This document shows, one piece after another, positions 7,995-19,600 of a DNA stretch of 34,872 nucleotides (within the stretch, counting starts at the first letter, position 1; the number at the start of each line of letters is the position of its first letter). The position numbers and the translations under genes are program-made. The DNA lies in IMG/VR virus record IMGVR_UViG_3300030388_001086, positions 1 to 34,872 of that record; one strand, given 5' to 3'. The DNA comes from a virus. Under the pieces are notes generated by a model. The model was given only the letters and a program-made list of their open reading frames with translations. It did no database searches and was not told the DNA's origin.

Positions 7995-9565
7995 TGGCTT
8001 ATTTTTCAAAAGATACATACGATAAATACAAGAACCCTACGATAGTTGAACCACCTGTACAAGGAGCTCAACCTATGTATAATCCTTCAGATGTTACACA
8101 AAAAAATCCATACTTAGATGTAGATTCTAATCAATTACAAAATATGTATAATCATGAACTAAATATTTTAGAATCAGATAATACAAGAGTTGCACCATCT
8201 CAAGATATAGGACCAGACGGTCAATTTATAAAGTATAGAGGAGGTAAAGAAAGTGATTATGGTGACTCTTTTTGGATGGGAACTTTGGAACAAGACAAGG
8301 CAGACTATGCTAAAACTTATAAGAACGGAGGTACTTTAAACTCGTACCATGATGGTGGTGAAGTCGAAGAGCATCCACACGTATTTCGTAATGGAAAAAA
8401 AGTAGATAAGAGTGTAGTAGATATGATTGAAACAGGTGATGAAACTAATTTAAGTTTTTTACCACCAGATTTAAAATCTAAACATCCTGAAGTTTATGAA
8501 AAACTAATGAACATGGATGAAGGTACTAAATCTTCAATGAGTAACTATTTTTCACAGACCGTAGATTCTGCTAGGGAAAATGTAAAAGGAGTTTCTAGTG
8601 GTATGGCTTGGTTTGCTGAATTAGATGTAGACCCTGTAAAGGATATTTTAACTAAAGCAAAAATTGAAAAGTCAGATTTTAGAAATGTAGTAAAAGATTA
8701 CGCTGAATCAAAAGCTAATAATGCAGGAGAAGATTTTGGTTTGATAGCTAAGACAGCCCTAACAAGTGCAATGGCATTAAAAGGACTTAAAAGAGGTGGA
8801 GAACTTCCAAAAAAGTTAGAAGGCGGTGACTTAACAGAAGGACAGCAAAGTACTGTCAACTGGGCAAATATGGCTTCTACAGTAGCTAACACAGCAGTTG
8901 AAGTTACAACACCATCAGCTGTGTTCGGAAAAGCTGACCCATACTCAACGGCTACACGTAAAGAAACAAGAAGAGCTGGAATGGGAGAAAGAGCTAAAAA
9001 AGGAGCTTCAATAGGTGGTACAGCAGGTGCAGCAATAGGTTCTGTTATCCCAGTAGTAGGAACAGCGGTAGGTGCAGCTGTTGGTACAGCAATAGGAACA
9101 GTAGTTGGAAGTATTTCGGGATTCTTTGGTGGTAATAAACAATACGAAAAAAACGAAGCAGCTGTTGATAAAAGAGAAGGCGAAGAACTTGTAAATACAA
9201 TAGGTTTAGGAAATCAAATATCAGAAGGCATATCTCAGAAAAATTCCATGGCGTCGACAACAGATTATCTAGAAGAATTATCTGGAAATACAACAGGCCC
9301 TTACAGCTCTCATAAGCGTGGAGGTATGGTATACGGTCCAAGACATGAAAGCGGTGGTGTAATGGCTGTTAAAAACGGAAAGCCAATAGCTGAGGTAGAA
9401 GGAGACGAGTACATCATAAACAACGACATTATAAAAGACAAAAAAGAGTCTAAACAAAGATTTAAAGTAGAAGGAACTCCTGCTCAGATAGCATCTGCTT
9501 TAAACTCATACAAAGGGTACGGTGACAATACAAACCCAGGTGGTAACATATATAAAATAGGTTAA
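7994..9565 (+). CDS. Glycine-zipper virion cargo-like protein (523 aa)
   Basis: A polar N-terminus (1-200) leads to helical stretches and then a 44-residue glycine zipper (337-380) made of small residues with GxxxG spacing, able to insert in a membrane. Short x-x-Gly-Gly motifs recur at 81-84, 110-113, 119-122, 267-270, 275-278, 441-444 and 452-455, three of them Lys-Arg/Asn-Gly-Gly. The C-terminal segment GPRHESGGV...AEVEGDEYIINN (448-477) matches a motif I have seen in phage ejection or tape-measure-like proteins of Bacteroidota phages; its function is unknown. Placement ahead of the glucosaminidase and RNAP-like genes suggests an ejected internal virion protein that helps form a membrane path. 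This role is inferred. Confidence 0.55.
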   Translation: MAYFSKDTYDKYKNPTIVEPPVQGAQPMYNPSDVTQKNPYLDVDSNQLQNMYNHELNILESDNTRVAPSQDIGPDGQFIKYRGGKESDYGDSFWMGTLEQDKADYAKTYKNGGTLNSYHDGGEVEEHPHVFRNGKKVDKSVVDMIETGDETNLSFLPPDLKSKHPEVYEKLMNMDEGTKSSMSNYFSQTVDSARENVKGVSSGMAWFAELDVDPVKDILTKAKIEKSDFRNVVKDYAESKANNAGEDFGLIAKTALTSAMALKGLKRGGELPKKLEGGDLTEGQQSTVNWANMASTVANTAVEVTTPSAVFGKADPYSTATRKETRRAGMGERAKKGASIGGTAGAAIGSVIPVVGTAVGAAVGTAIGTVVGSISGFFGGNKQYEKNEAAVDKREGEELVNTIGLGNQISEGISQKNSMASTTDYLEELSGNTTGPYSSHKRGGMVYGPRHESGGVMAVKNGKPIAEVEGDEYIINNDIIKDKKESKQRFKVEGTPAQIASALNSYKGYGDNTNPGGNIYKIG

Positions 9566-9566
9566 G

Positions 9567-11738
9567 ATGGATAAGAAAAAATTAGCTGAACTAAAAAAAT
9601 TCGTAGAAAAATATACCGAAGGAACAGGTCTTTTTCCTGAAGTAATGATGGCCCAAATTCTGTTAGAGTCAGGAAACTTAGAATCGGGGCTAACAACTTT
9701 GCATAACAATCTTTCTGGGCAAAAAATAGCACATAAAGATAAAGCAGGAAAAACAGTAGGCGTTGATTATGTCTTAATGGCAACAAATGAGGGATTCAAA
9801 ACTGAAGCATTAGCTAAAGCATATCAAAAGAAAAAGTTAGGACAAAAATATGTTGTTAATTCATTAAAACAGAATCCTAAAACAAAAGAATGGATAGTCA
9901 ACTATGACGGTCCTTTCAAAAAGTTTGAAACTTTCGAAAAAGGAGTAGAAGCTCATATAGATTTTCTAACAGGTAAGAATTCTAAAATTCAAAAAGCTAG
10001 ATACGCAAAAGTACGAGAAGCTAAGACTCCTGAAGCTCAAATTAAAGCATTAAAAGCTTCTGGATACGCTACTCACGGAGCATACATTGAAGATATAACC
10101 ACCAAATTAGATACAATAGTTTATAAAGAATATCCTGATTTTGAAGGTTTAACAAAATTAGATAAAGAAATTCGTGTTGCAATTAATAAAGATGTAAGTG
10201 AAATATACGACCCACAGATTCAACGTCTTAGAGATAAAGGGTTTAATGAAGAAGCAGATGAGTTAGAGAAAGAAGGTGAGGCTAGGATTAAACAACTTAA
10301 AGAACAACTTAAAGGCAAGACTGAGAAGGAAGTAACTAAAAGTTTAGAAAACGAAAAAAAGAGATTTCTAAATAGCGATGACCAAAATAGAGCGTCAAGT
10401 GTTGGAAGAAATACTGGAGTAGAGAAAACTGAATTACAAAAAGCTGGTATAGACTTAAGCCCTCAAGATGGTTATAATGACGTTCTTAATACGCAAAGCA
10501 AAGTAGAAAACCAACAAGACGTTGTAGATTCTATAACTAAACTAGAAGAAATTGTCGCAAACGAAAATGAGCAATATACTTTTAGTCAAATACGAACAGC
10601 AAGAGAAAGTTTAGAAGAATTACAAGACTTTAATGAAAATAATAAAAAGAAGTTAGGTCTTATAGATGACCCTAACGTTGATACCTCAACAATAGTTTTT
10701 AAGGAAACAATAGACTCAAGAGCTGAAATTCAAGGTAAGGTAGATAAAGTTTTAAATGATATATATACAGTAAAGGAAGCAGAAGCTAAAGAAGTTGCCA
10801 GAGTAGAATTAGAAGGAGAAGAAGAAGAACCTTACGACTCAACAGAAGGAGGTAAGTACGTAGATGTTCCTAATATACCAGGAGCTGAGTATAAAGAAGA
10901 AACTACAACAGATGGTTTACTATCTGAAGGTCAAGGCAGTGAAGTATCATTAGACCCAAGCAAAGGTTTAAGTATTTTAGAACAAGAAGAGGAAATGTTC
11001 GAAGTTCCTCCTGGAGATACCCCTGAAGAAATAGCCGCAGCAGAGGCAGCTAGGAAAGCAGCACGAAAAGAAAAAATAGCCAAACTAGGAGACGTTTTAA
11101 CTCAAGCTGGTAAAACAGCAGGTGTAGCATTAATGGCAGGGGCTGGTATAAAATCTATGTTTGAAGCTACTAAACTTAGTAAGACAAATAAAATTAGAGT
11201 ATCCCCTCTTATGCAGGAAGCTTTTCAAAAAGCAAAAGCATTATCTACACAAGGAATGACTTATGAAGAAAGGACAGCAGCTATGTCTGATATGAATAAT
11301 GCATACGCTGGGGCTATGAAAAATGTAATGGCTATCTCTGGTGGGCAACGCTCTACTGCTCTTGCTAACATGGGGGTTGTTGACGCTTCTAGAGTAAATG
11401 CACTTGTAGACCTTGCTGGGAAAGATGCAGCCCTTAGACAGGGTAATATGAAGATTTACCAACAACAAGCTACAAGCCTTGGTAACATGACTCTTACTGC
11501 AGACTCTACTAACGAACAGTTAAAAGCTAAACTAGAAGAAGGTCGAAAAAATAGACTAACTAAAATAGGAGAAAGTTTATATACTGAATCTTTAGAGTTA
11601 GCAAGGAATTTTGCTGACCAGCGTAATAATAAAGATTTAGTAAGTACATTTGCTGAACTGCAATCACAAATAAATAGTTCAAATGAAGAACTGGACTTTG
11701 TAAAAAATCAATTGGGTTCATTATACGTAAAAGAATAA
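9567..11738 (+). CDS. Virion protein with N-terminal GH73-like glucosaminidase domain (723 aa)
   Basis: Residues 1-170 match the FlgJ/GH73 endo-beta-N-acetylglucosaminidase pattern: AQILLESGNLESG (29-41) with E34 as candidate catalytic acid, NNLSGQK (47-53), a basic insertion, a KKFETFEKGVEAHIDFL strand-helix (about 115-131), and a Tyr-containing final helix (SGYATHGAYIEDI). Such domains cleave the glycan of peptidoglycan. The remainder is a long charged, coiled-coil-prone region (about 190-460), an acidic linker, then an Ala-rich helical C-terminus with a short hydrophobic patch (GKTAGVALMAGAGI). The gene starts 1 nt after the preceding stop and sits within the cargo block. The architecture recalls ejected lytic internal proteins such as T7 gp16, with a glucosaminidase instead of a transglycosylase. 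Confidence 0.72.
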   Translation: MDKKKLAELKKFVEKYTEGTGLFPEVMMAQILLESGNLESGLTTLHNNLSGQKIAHKDKAGKTVGVDYVLMATNEGFKTEALAKAYQKKKLGQKYVVNSLKQNPKTKEWIVNYDGPFKKFETFEKGVEAHIDFLTGKNSKIQKARYAKVREAKTPEAQIKALKASGYATHGAYIEDITTKLDTIVYKEYPDFEGLTKLDKEIRVAINKDVSEIYDPQIQRLRDKGFNEEADELEKEGEARIKQLKEQLKGKTEKEVTKSLENEKKRFLNSDDQNRASSVGRNTGVEKTELQKAGIDLSPQDGYNDVLNTQSKVENQQDVVDSITKLEEIVANENEQYTFSQIRTARESLEELQDFNENNKKKLGLIDDPNVDTSTIVFKETIDSRAEIQGKVDKVLNDIYTVKEAEAKEVARVELEGEEEEPYDSTEGGKYVDVPNIPGAEYKEETTTDGLLSEGQGSEVSLDPSKGLSILEQEEEMFEVPPGDTPEEIAAAEAARKAARKEKIAKLGDVLTQAGKTAGVALMAGAGIKSMFEATKLSKTNKIRVSPLMQEAFQKAKALSTQGMTYEERTAAMSDMNNAYAGAMKNVMAISGGQRSTALANMGVVDASRVNALVDLAGKDAALRQGNMKIYQQQATSLGNMTLTADSTNEQLKAKLEEGRKNRLTKIGESLYTESLELARNFADQRNNKDLVSTFAELQSQINSSNEELDFVKNQLGSLYVKE

Positions 11739-11742
11739 TACT

Positions 11743-13608
11743 ATGGGTTTAGATTTATCAAAAGTTTCTCAACAGCTTACTACATTTAGTAAGTCTCCTG
11801 CTGCAAGAAGAGCTAATGAATACTCTCTTAAGAATGCATTTATGTATCAAGAGATGGAAGCTGAAGAGCAGAAAAAAGCTGATGCAGCGTTTATAAATAC
11901 TACTAATGCAATACAAAATGTAGAAAAAACAGCTAAGACGATGGCTTGGCGTGCGAAAGACAAAGCAGTTTTAAATGAAAATTATAAAGAACATGCAGAT
12001 ATTTTAAAACAAACTATACTAGAAGATTTTGGTGGAGATATAACTAGATTTTATCAACAAGGAGGTCAAAGACATTTACAAATGTTTGCTATGAATGTGC
12101 TGAACAATGATAAAGCACAAGTTATGGCTCAGAACACTGCTGAATATAAAAAGTACGTAGATGTAATGAATAGTGGGGGTGGAGATAAAATATTTAACTC
12201 TGTACATAAAAAGTCTGAACAATATCAAGCAGGATATACAGACGAGTTTTCTTATGGAGTTGATATGATTCCATACTCTAAACCTAATAAAGATGAATTA
12301 AATTCATTTCCTCCAAACATGTCTAAAGCCGAAGTGTATTTAAATACAGGTGCTAACTATAATGCTGCAGTAGTAAATTATAGAAATGAATTTAATAAAT
12401 CTCAAGAAGAGATGGATGAATTAGCTCCCGAAGAATTAATAAGCTATGTTGCAACGTATGTAGGAGGTAATGGTACAACAAATAGAATAAGTAATACTGC
12501 TCCTAAGTTGTCAAATGAGATTAGTACTATTATGACATCTATGGGTAATGTAAACGCTTCTGATGTTATGTCACTTGAAAATCTAGATACTAATTATAGA
12601 AAACAATTAAGTGCATTAAATGAATATGCTTTCTATAACCCTGAACAAGAAATGGAAGGTAATGTATATGGTAAAGAAATATTTGGTGATTACTTAGTTG
12701 AATTAGCAGGAGCATTTATAGATTCTGATTTTACTAGAGCAAATGGATATACTGAAGAAGGTACTGTTACCTTAAGAGATGTTGACCATTCTAGTGGAAC
12801 AATGTATGACGGTGTTGGTAACAAACTAGAATCAGGAACTGCTTTTGGTCAAGGATATTTTAACTCAGACCAATTTGAAATTATGGGTGCTATGATGGGG
12901 TACAAGACATTGGGTGACGGTGATGAAAGAATATTGACTTATGATGAAATGCAAGAGATTAACAAAAACGGAAAAGATATTAAAGTAAAACCTGTTATGT
13001 TAATGGCTATGCAAGAAGAATCTACTAATGTGTTTGGATTTGGAGATGCAGATGTAGTATATAAAGAGCTTGCTTTTGATAACGTAGTTAAAGCTGATGC
13101 ATTTAATAAAGCGGTAAAAGCAGATTCTAAACTTTTAGCTGCAAAAGTTCAAGAAAATGCAGATGCATACAATCAACGGATAGATGATGTGCCTGTATTT
13201 GATGGACTAAAAATTACTTCTGCTCCTAAAAAACTGTACAACTACGCCCTACACTACGATAGAGCGTTAACTGATAAGTTAGGTAATCTTGGAATACAAA
13301 AGTCAGATATAAATACAAAATCACTACTTTTGTCTTTTGCTCATACTATAGCAGCTAATAACGATGATGTAACACACGATATTGTTATAGACAATTTAGA
13401 TAAAATATTTTCTTTATCAACGAACCCTGATATGAATGATGCTTTGCAGACAAATGATATGCAAGTATTCTTAGAAACATATATGAATCAAAGAAGACAA
13501 GAAGACCCAACAATAACTCAAGAAGAACAACAAGAAATGTTTGCTGAAATTACAGAATTAGCATCTTCTATCAGAAATTCTATTATAGAAACTCAAAAAA
13601 TTAAATAA
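11743..13608 (+). CDS. Unrecognised cargo-block protein (621 aa)
   Basis: I do not recognise a domain. The protein is mostly helical, with a charged N-terminal coil (about 20-90), a Gly-rich break near 140-150 (NSGGGDK), and a Gln/Glu-rich C-terminal helix (QEDPTITQEEQQEMFAEI). No signal peptide, membrane segment or enzyme motif is visible. It starts 4 nt after the glucosaminidase gene and ends in a TAATG overlap with the giant gene, so it should be made in step with it. By position it is probably another internal (ejected) virion protein or a chaperone/scaffold for the giant protein. Only the gene call is firm. Confidence 0.55.
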   Translation: MGLDLSKVSQQLTTFSKSPAARRANEYSLKNAFMYQEMEAEEQKKADAAFINTTNAIQNVEKTAKTMAWRAKDKAVLNENYKEHADILKQTILEDFGGDITRFYQQGGQRHLQMFAMNVLNNDKAQVMAQNTAEYKKYVDVMNSGGGDKIFNSVHKKSEQYQAGYTDEFSYGVDMIPYSKPNKDELNSFPPNMSKAEVYLNTGANYNAAVVNYRNEFNKSQEEMDELAPEELISYVATYVGGNGTTNRISNTAPKLSNEISTIMTSMGNVNASDVMSLENLDTNYRKQLSALNEYAFYNPEQEMEGNVYGKEIFGDYLVELAGAFIDSDFTRANGYTEEGTVTLRDVDHSSGTMYDGVGNKLESGTAFGQGYFNSDQFEIMGAMMGYKTLGDGDERILTYDEMQEINKNGKDIKVKPVMLMAMQEESTNVFGFGDADVVYKELAFDNVVKADAFNKAVKADSKLLAAKVQENADAYNQRIDDVPVFDGLKITSAPKKLYNYALHYDRALTDKLGNLGIQKSDINTKSLLLSFAHTIAANNDDVTHDIVIDNLDKIFSLSTNPDMNDALQTNDMQVFLETYMNQRRQEDPTITQEEQQEMFAEITELASSIRNSIIETQKIK

Positions 13609-16600
13609 TGCCTGAAAATATAGATAAGCCCTCAGTTGCAATTAATAAACTATACGATGCTAGTTTTTTAAAACCTACAGCAACAGATGCTTCCACTGGC
13701 ATAGAGGTTGGTGAAAACATGACCATAGGTAATTCTCAAGATAACTATGGATTATCTTTTTCAGATAAACAAAAAGAATATAGTCAAGCTATATTAGCTC
13801 AAGATGAACAAAATAATCCAAAGAAAGACTTACAAATGGGTGGCTTTGAAAGAACAGGTCGTTCTTTTGTAGCTGGTATTGGAGATTTAGTAGATGGTAT
13901 TGGAGATACTATAGATTTTTTATCGGGTACTCCTGCTACAAAAAGCATGCTTGGAGGTCCATTAGTAGGTTTATCACAAGAATTATATGGTATTGACTTG
14001 AATAAACCTATGTCTGATTTCTTTCATGGGTTAGGGGAAAAGATACAATCAGTAGGAGATGAAGTTCCAGGTTTAACAGACTTTTCGGATATGACTTTCT
14101 CAGATGCATTTACTTTAGACTTCTGGGCAACTCACGGAGCTAGAGCTATCCCTTTTACAATTTCGTTTTTAATACCTGGTGCAGGTGGTGCAAAAGCAGC
14201 CTCTATGGGTATATCTGCGTTAAGTAAAGCTGGTAAGCTTTCTAAGGTAGGTTTAAAAGCAGCAAAGAAAATGAAAAAAGCTGGGCTTGCTCCAGACCTT
14301 TTAACTGCATCTAAAAGAATGAAAAACTTAGCAGTTGGTTCTGGTGGGGCTATAGCAGGTAACCTTACTGAAGGATTATTTATTGCAGGTCAAACTTTAA
14401 ATGATGGTATTGAACAAGGACTTTCATTAGAGCAAGCGCAAGTAGCGGCAAGAGATGTATACTTAGACAACATGAAGTGGATGGGGGTTGATGGATTTCA
14501 ATTAGCTTTATTTATGGGTGGTGGTAAAGTTCTTAAGACGGCTCGCCAAATAGCAAAAGGAAAAGGAGCTAAGACTCTAATCCGTAAGCCTGGAATGAAA
14601 GGGTTTTTGGCTAGTATGGGTGCAGTTTCTGGTGCAGCATTAACAGATGGAATGTTAGAGCAGTATCAAGAAGTGTATCAAGATTGGACTCAAAAAAGAA
14701 GAATAGCAGAACAGAAAGGAGAAGAGTTCATGAGCTACATGGATTACTTTGAGAGCGATGAGGCAATGGCAACAAGAGTGATTTCATTCGCCTCTGCAGG
14801 TTCTATGACAACAGTAAAGTCTTCTATTAATCAAGCAGCAGAAAGAAAAGCTATATTAACAGAAAAACTATCTAAAGATGGTCTTGTTAAAGAAAACTTA
14901 GATTTATTTAATGAGGAAATAGAAGAGTTTGATGTAAAAGATTCAGGCGTACAGCAAGAGGATACAGATGCATTAGAATCATCTACTGAGCAACGTAAAG
15001 CTATGGAGTACAACCAACTTGAAGCTTTAATGGTAAGGTTAGGTTTAGAAGGTAAATCAGAATACTTTAACGATTTTGTTCAATCTCAAGTAGAAAATAA
15101 AAAACTAACACAAGAGGAAGCAGATTCATGGACTAGCACTATGGATAATGTCCAGACACAAATACAAAACTCTCCAAATAATAATTTAAACTTTAACGAA
15201 AAAGTAGGAATTGTAAGGTCTTATATAGACTTAGGCAATGTTCAGAAAACTTTAGATTCAAAGAATAAGTTTTATGAAGAAGAGAAAGCTGGTATTGAAA
15301 ACGATAACATTATAACCGACAAGCAAAAGAAAGAGGAGCTTAAGGCTTTAGAACAAAATAGAAAAGATGAGCTTGCATCGGTAGAAGAGTTAAAGAAACA
15401 AACAAAAGCTGATATACGAAGTATAATAGACACAAGTCAAATTCGTAGAGAAGAAGAGCGTGTACAAAAAGAAGTTGTACCAGAGTTAAGAAGAGTAATA
15501 GCTAAAGAAAATTCACAAGAAGAATTAACTCCAGGAGAAGTTAAAGTTAAAGCTGATAATCAAAAGCTGTACGAGACTGAGTTAGAAAAAATTCGTCTAG
15601 AAGCAGCTCAAGAAAAAGTCGGTAATGATTTTACTTATAAACAAAACGAAGATAAAGACAATACAGACCTTTTGTTTACCAAAGAAGGTAAGGATGGGGA
15701 TATTATTGAAAAAAGAGTTAACGACAAAGGTATAGTAAGTGAACGTGTATTAGATAAGCCTGCTGCTGTAGAAGACGCTAACGCAAAACAAGAAGAAGAA
15801 TCGAAAGAAATATCTGCAGAAGAGTTAGCAAAAGAGACTAGTACTACAGAACCTGCTGAAGAAAAAGAATCTGAAGAAGATAAACCTAAAGATAACGAGC
15901 AAGTAGAAAAAGAATCTTTAACAAGAAGGTTTGTAAATAAGTTTAAGAAGAACAAGAAAAAAGGTAAAACAATAAATGCTAAAAATATATCTGAGCAGCA
16001 AGTTAAATTAACTAGAGGGCAAAGATATGTATGGGCTGAGAATATGATGGCAGAAGACCCATCTACAAGTTACTACTTTGCTAGAACAGTTGATGAATTA
16101 GGGCAACAATCTTCTGGTCAAGCAGTTGGGTTAGCTGTATTCATAAACCCTGGTACAATGACTCAGGAAGTATTCCACCATGAAAGCTGGCATATTTATC
16201 AAAAGATGTATGATAACACACCAGAAATGGCTGCTATCAAAAAAGAAATAACTAGAAAGCGTAACGGCAAATACGTACACCCTATATATTATAAAACTTT
16301 CTTACAGTATTTGTCATTTACTAAATGGCAAAAAGAAGGTAAAACGTCTACACTTAAAGGGTTAGTTAAAGGTCTTGGTTTGGATAGTTATGTTAAGTGG
16401 ATGAAAACCAATGACATAGCTCAGTCATCTCTTAATTCTGACCAAAACTACTTTAACTATGTTAATGAAGAATTAAACAAAAAAGGTTATAAAGTAGCAC
16501 CAGACACTAAGCAAGACTTAATTACTAATGAGGCTATTGCACAAGCAGGTGGTAAAACAAATGCTAACGACAGCACATTCTTTTCTTCTTATGAAAAGGA

Positions 16601-19600
16601 CAAAAAAGTTATGTCAGAAAAGATTGGTGCAGTTTGGTCTAAAATTAAAAGCAAAGTAAGCCCTAATCAAGCTAAAGACATTATACAAGCAGCAGCTCCT
16701 GGATTATATGACTCAGACTTAGGAGAGATGCTTCGTAAAGCTAGGGTAGAATTTGCTAAACCAAACAACAAAAGACGATACGCTAATCAATTCTCTAAAG
16801 AAGGTCCGTTTCACCAAAAGAAACAAATAGATTTAGAGAGAATGAACATGGAGTCGGCTATTGAAAATTCTTTATCTGATAGATATAGTAGTGGGTTAAT
16901 TAATAAAGTTGTAAACAATGCTATAAATAATGCTGATGATACTAATCAAGCTGAGTTTTTAAATGACCTTGTTAAGTTAAATAAACATGAAATACTAACA
17001 CAAACTGTACTTAATCTAGGTAGAACTCTTGGTGCAGATGAAGTAGCAAAAATAGAATCTTTTGTAACAGACCCTAAAAACGCTAAGTATTTAGATAGAG
17101 TTATTAGAAATTCAGCATTTAGTAAGCTTATACAAATGCGAAAAGAAGAACAAGAAGGCGCACAGCTTTCTATGTTTGATGAAATTATAGAAGCAAGCCT
17201 TGAGTCTGAAGTAGAGGCTATGTTTGGTGAGCAAATACAAGAGGAATTTAGTAGACAACTGAACCCAAGAGCAACAAAGCTTATTAATGAATTTGTAAAA
17301 CTAAACAATAAGACTGGAGACCCTATAAAGACCTATACTGTATATGCAGGATTATCTAAAGCATTAGAAGGTAATCGTAATAATAAAGATAGGTTTGAAC
17401 AAGAGGTATTATCCTTAATGGATATTTCAAAAGACCTTACACTTAAGGACACATTATCAGCATCACAACTAGCTTTTGTTGGTTTTATGAATTATGCAAA
17501 AGGTAATATGTTGAACTCTAAAAACGCAGAGGATTCTATATGGCATTATTTCCGTTCATTTAAGTTGGAGAAAGGATTTCAATTTACAATAAAAGAAGAT
17601 GGTACGGTAGAAGCTGAGAATCAATTACCTAAGTTTAATCAAAGATTAATTAACGGTAAGGTAGCTTCTCTAATGGAGAACTTATTTGGAGAGAGTCAGT
17701 ATTCGTTTAGTAAAGCTATTCAACTTGAAAAGATGCGTAGCACTAACAATGAAAACAAAAACAAAGCAATACTACAGTTTGTAAAAACTATTGCTAAAGA
17801 TAGCTTTGACTACACTACTTTGACTGAGGAAGATATGGACAATATATCTATAGATGGTATACCTTTATCTCAATATTTTACTGACGCAAGAATAGACAAT
17901 TTACAGTTAGAATTTTTTAATCCTAATTTGAAATATTACTATGACGTAGCTGCTACGCAAACTCAAGATGGTTTTCCTACTAATCCGTTACAACAATACG
18001 AACGAGCTACTAGTTCTATAGTATCATATTATACAAAAAGTATAGTTGACTCTAAAACAAGAGGTAGAGTTACTAATCTTGTAACTTCTATAACAAATAG
18101 AGCTTGGGCTAACTACAATGAAAGAACAGATAATGGTAGGGCTAACGATGAGTTGTCAAACGGAACTTTAGTCTATAAAGGTGGTGTAGCTTATTTTTCT
18201 AGAAAGAATTCTTCTTTAGTAATAAAAGATGTATTTAATAAGTTACACAACTCTCTTTACTACCATATACAAGACAGTAGCATTGGTGGTATAACATTTA
18301 ACCCAGAGGGTGAGTCTGTGTCTTTATATAACAAATCAGCGTATATATACGAAAACATAGAAAACTTATCAGACTTTATATCTGACCTTAAAGAGCAAGA
18401 ACAAGGAATAAATAGATATGCTAGTTTATTTCCTGGTAATTACATAGCTTTTGATATGTATGAAGAAGGATATAAACCTGAGATTTCTTATGGTTTAGGT
18501 ATTTACGAAGAAGGTGGTAGAGGTTATAAAAACTCTAATGTAACTCCAGAGCTTGCTTTAAAGGCTAGAGTCTTACATTTTATTTCACGATATAAAAATG
18601 GCTCTACTGAATACAAGCAATTCTTAGGTCAATTGGGAGATAGCTCTCGTCAGTATTATTTAGATAATACTAATTTGTTTACTAAGCCAGGTGAAATAAG
18701 CACTGGGTTTAAAACAATAGAAACATTAACAGGAAAAAAAGTAGACCATACTTCTAATTCAGAAGAACTTTATCAAACTCTTTTAAAAGCTGGGTATATA
18801 ACTGAAAGCGATAAGTTATCAATAAAATTGTTTTACGCTAACAACTATATAAACAAGTACTTTGCACAGGATTTATTTTTCAATAAGTCTACTTCACAAA
18901 GGGATAGTGCTTTACAAGCTGACTTACCTAAAAGACTAAAAGGTATATCATCTCCTCGTATTAATATTACAGGTAAAAGAATAGAGCCGTTAGTAATTAA
19001 GGATATGAAGACTGAGTTTGGTGCTCCGTTGGCTGATTCAGCTTCGTTTATGCTACCAGAAACAGCAAGAATGTTGCAAAACCAATATGGCGAACTAGAA
19101 AACATTGGTAACAACCTTAAGACGTTACACTATGGACAAAATTTAGACAACACTACTTTCGAAGGTAAGTTTGGTAAACGAGTACCTATATACTTAAAGA
19201 GCCATACACACATATTAACACCTAGCATGACTGCTAACAACCCAGCGTTGAAGGCTATAGAAAAAGTGTTAAGAACAAGAATGCATAAACTTAAAGGAAC
19301 TAATGCAATACCTATTGTGTATTTTGATAGTTCTATTAAGGGTGGTCTTACTAAAGACCAGATAGGTGGTATTGATACTAGTAAGATGACTAAGGAAGAG
19401 ATTGAAAAACTGACTAATATACAAAAAAATGGTCTTGGTTATTCTATGGAGGAAATTATGGAGTGGTCTAAAGACTATGACTATATTACTATGTTAGAAA
19501 AATCTGGCAACAGGTTAACTCTAGAAAATAAAAACAAGCTAGAGACATTAAGCATACACCAAAGACAAGACGAAAGATACAGATACGAAGATGTTAACGG

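Noticed and set aside
9045-9786. Overlapping open frames on the - strand, as also seen opposite the giant gene (for example 15635-15955, 16946-17308)
   Set aside because: They are opposite clearly coding + strand genes with recognisable domains, have biased Leu/Ser-rich compositions typical of antisense frames, and sit in a fully + strand operon-like block.
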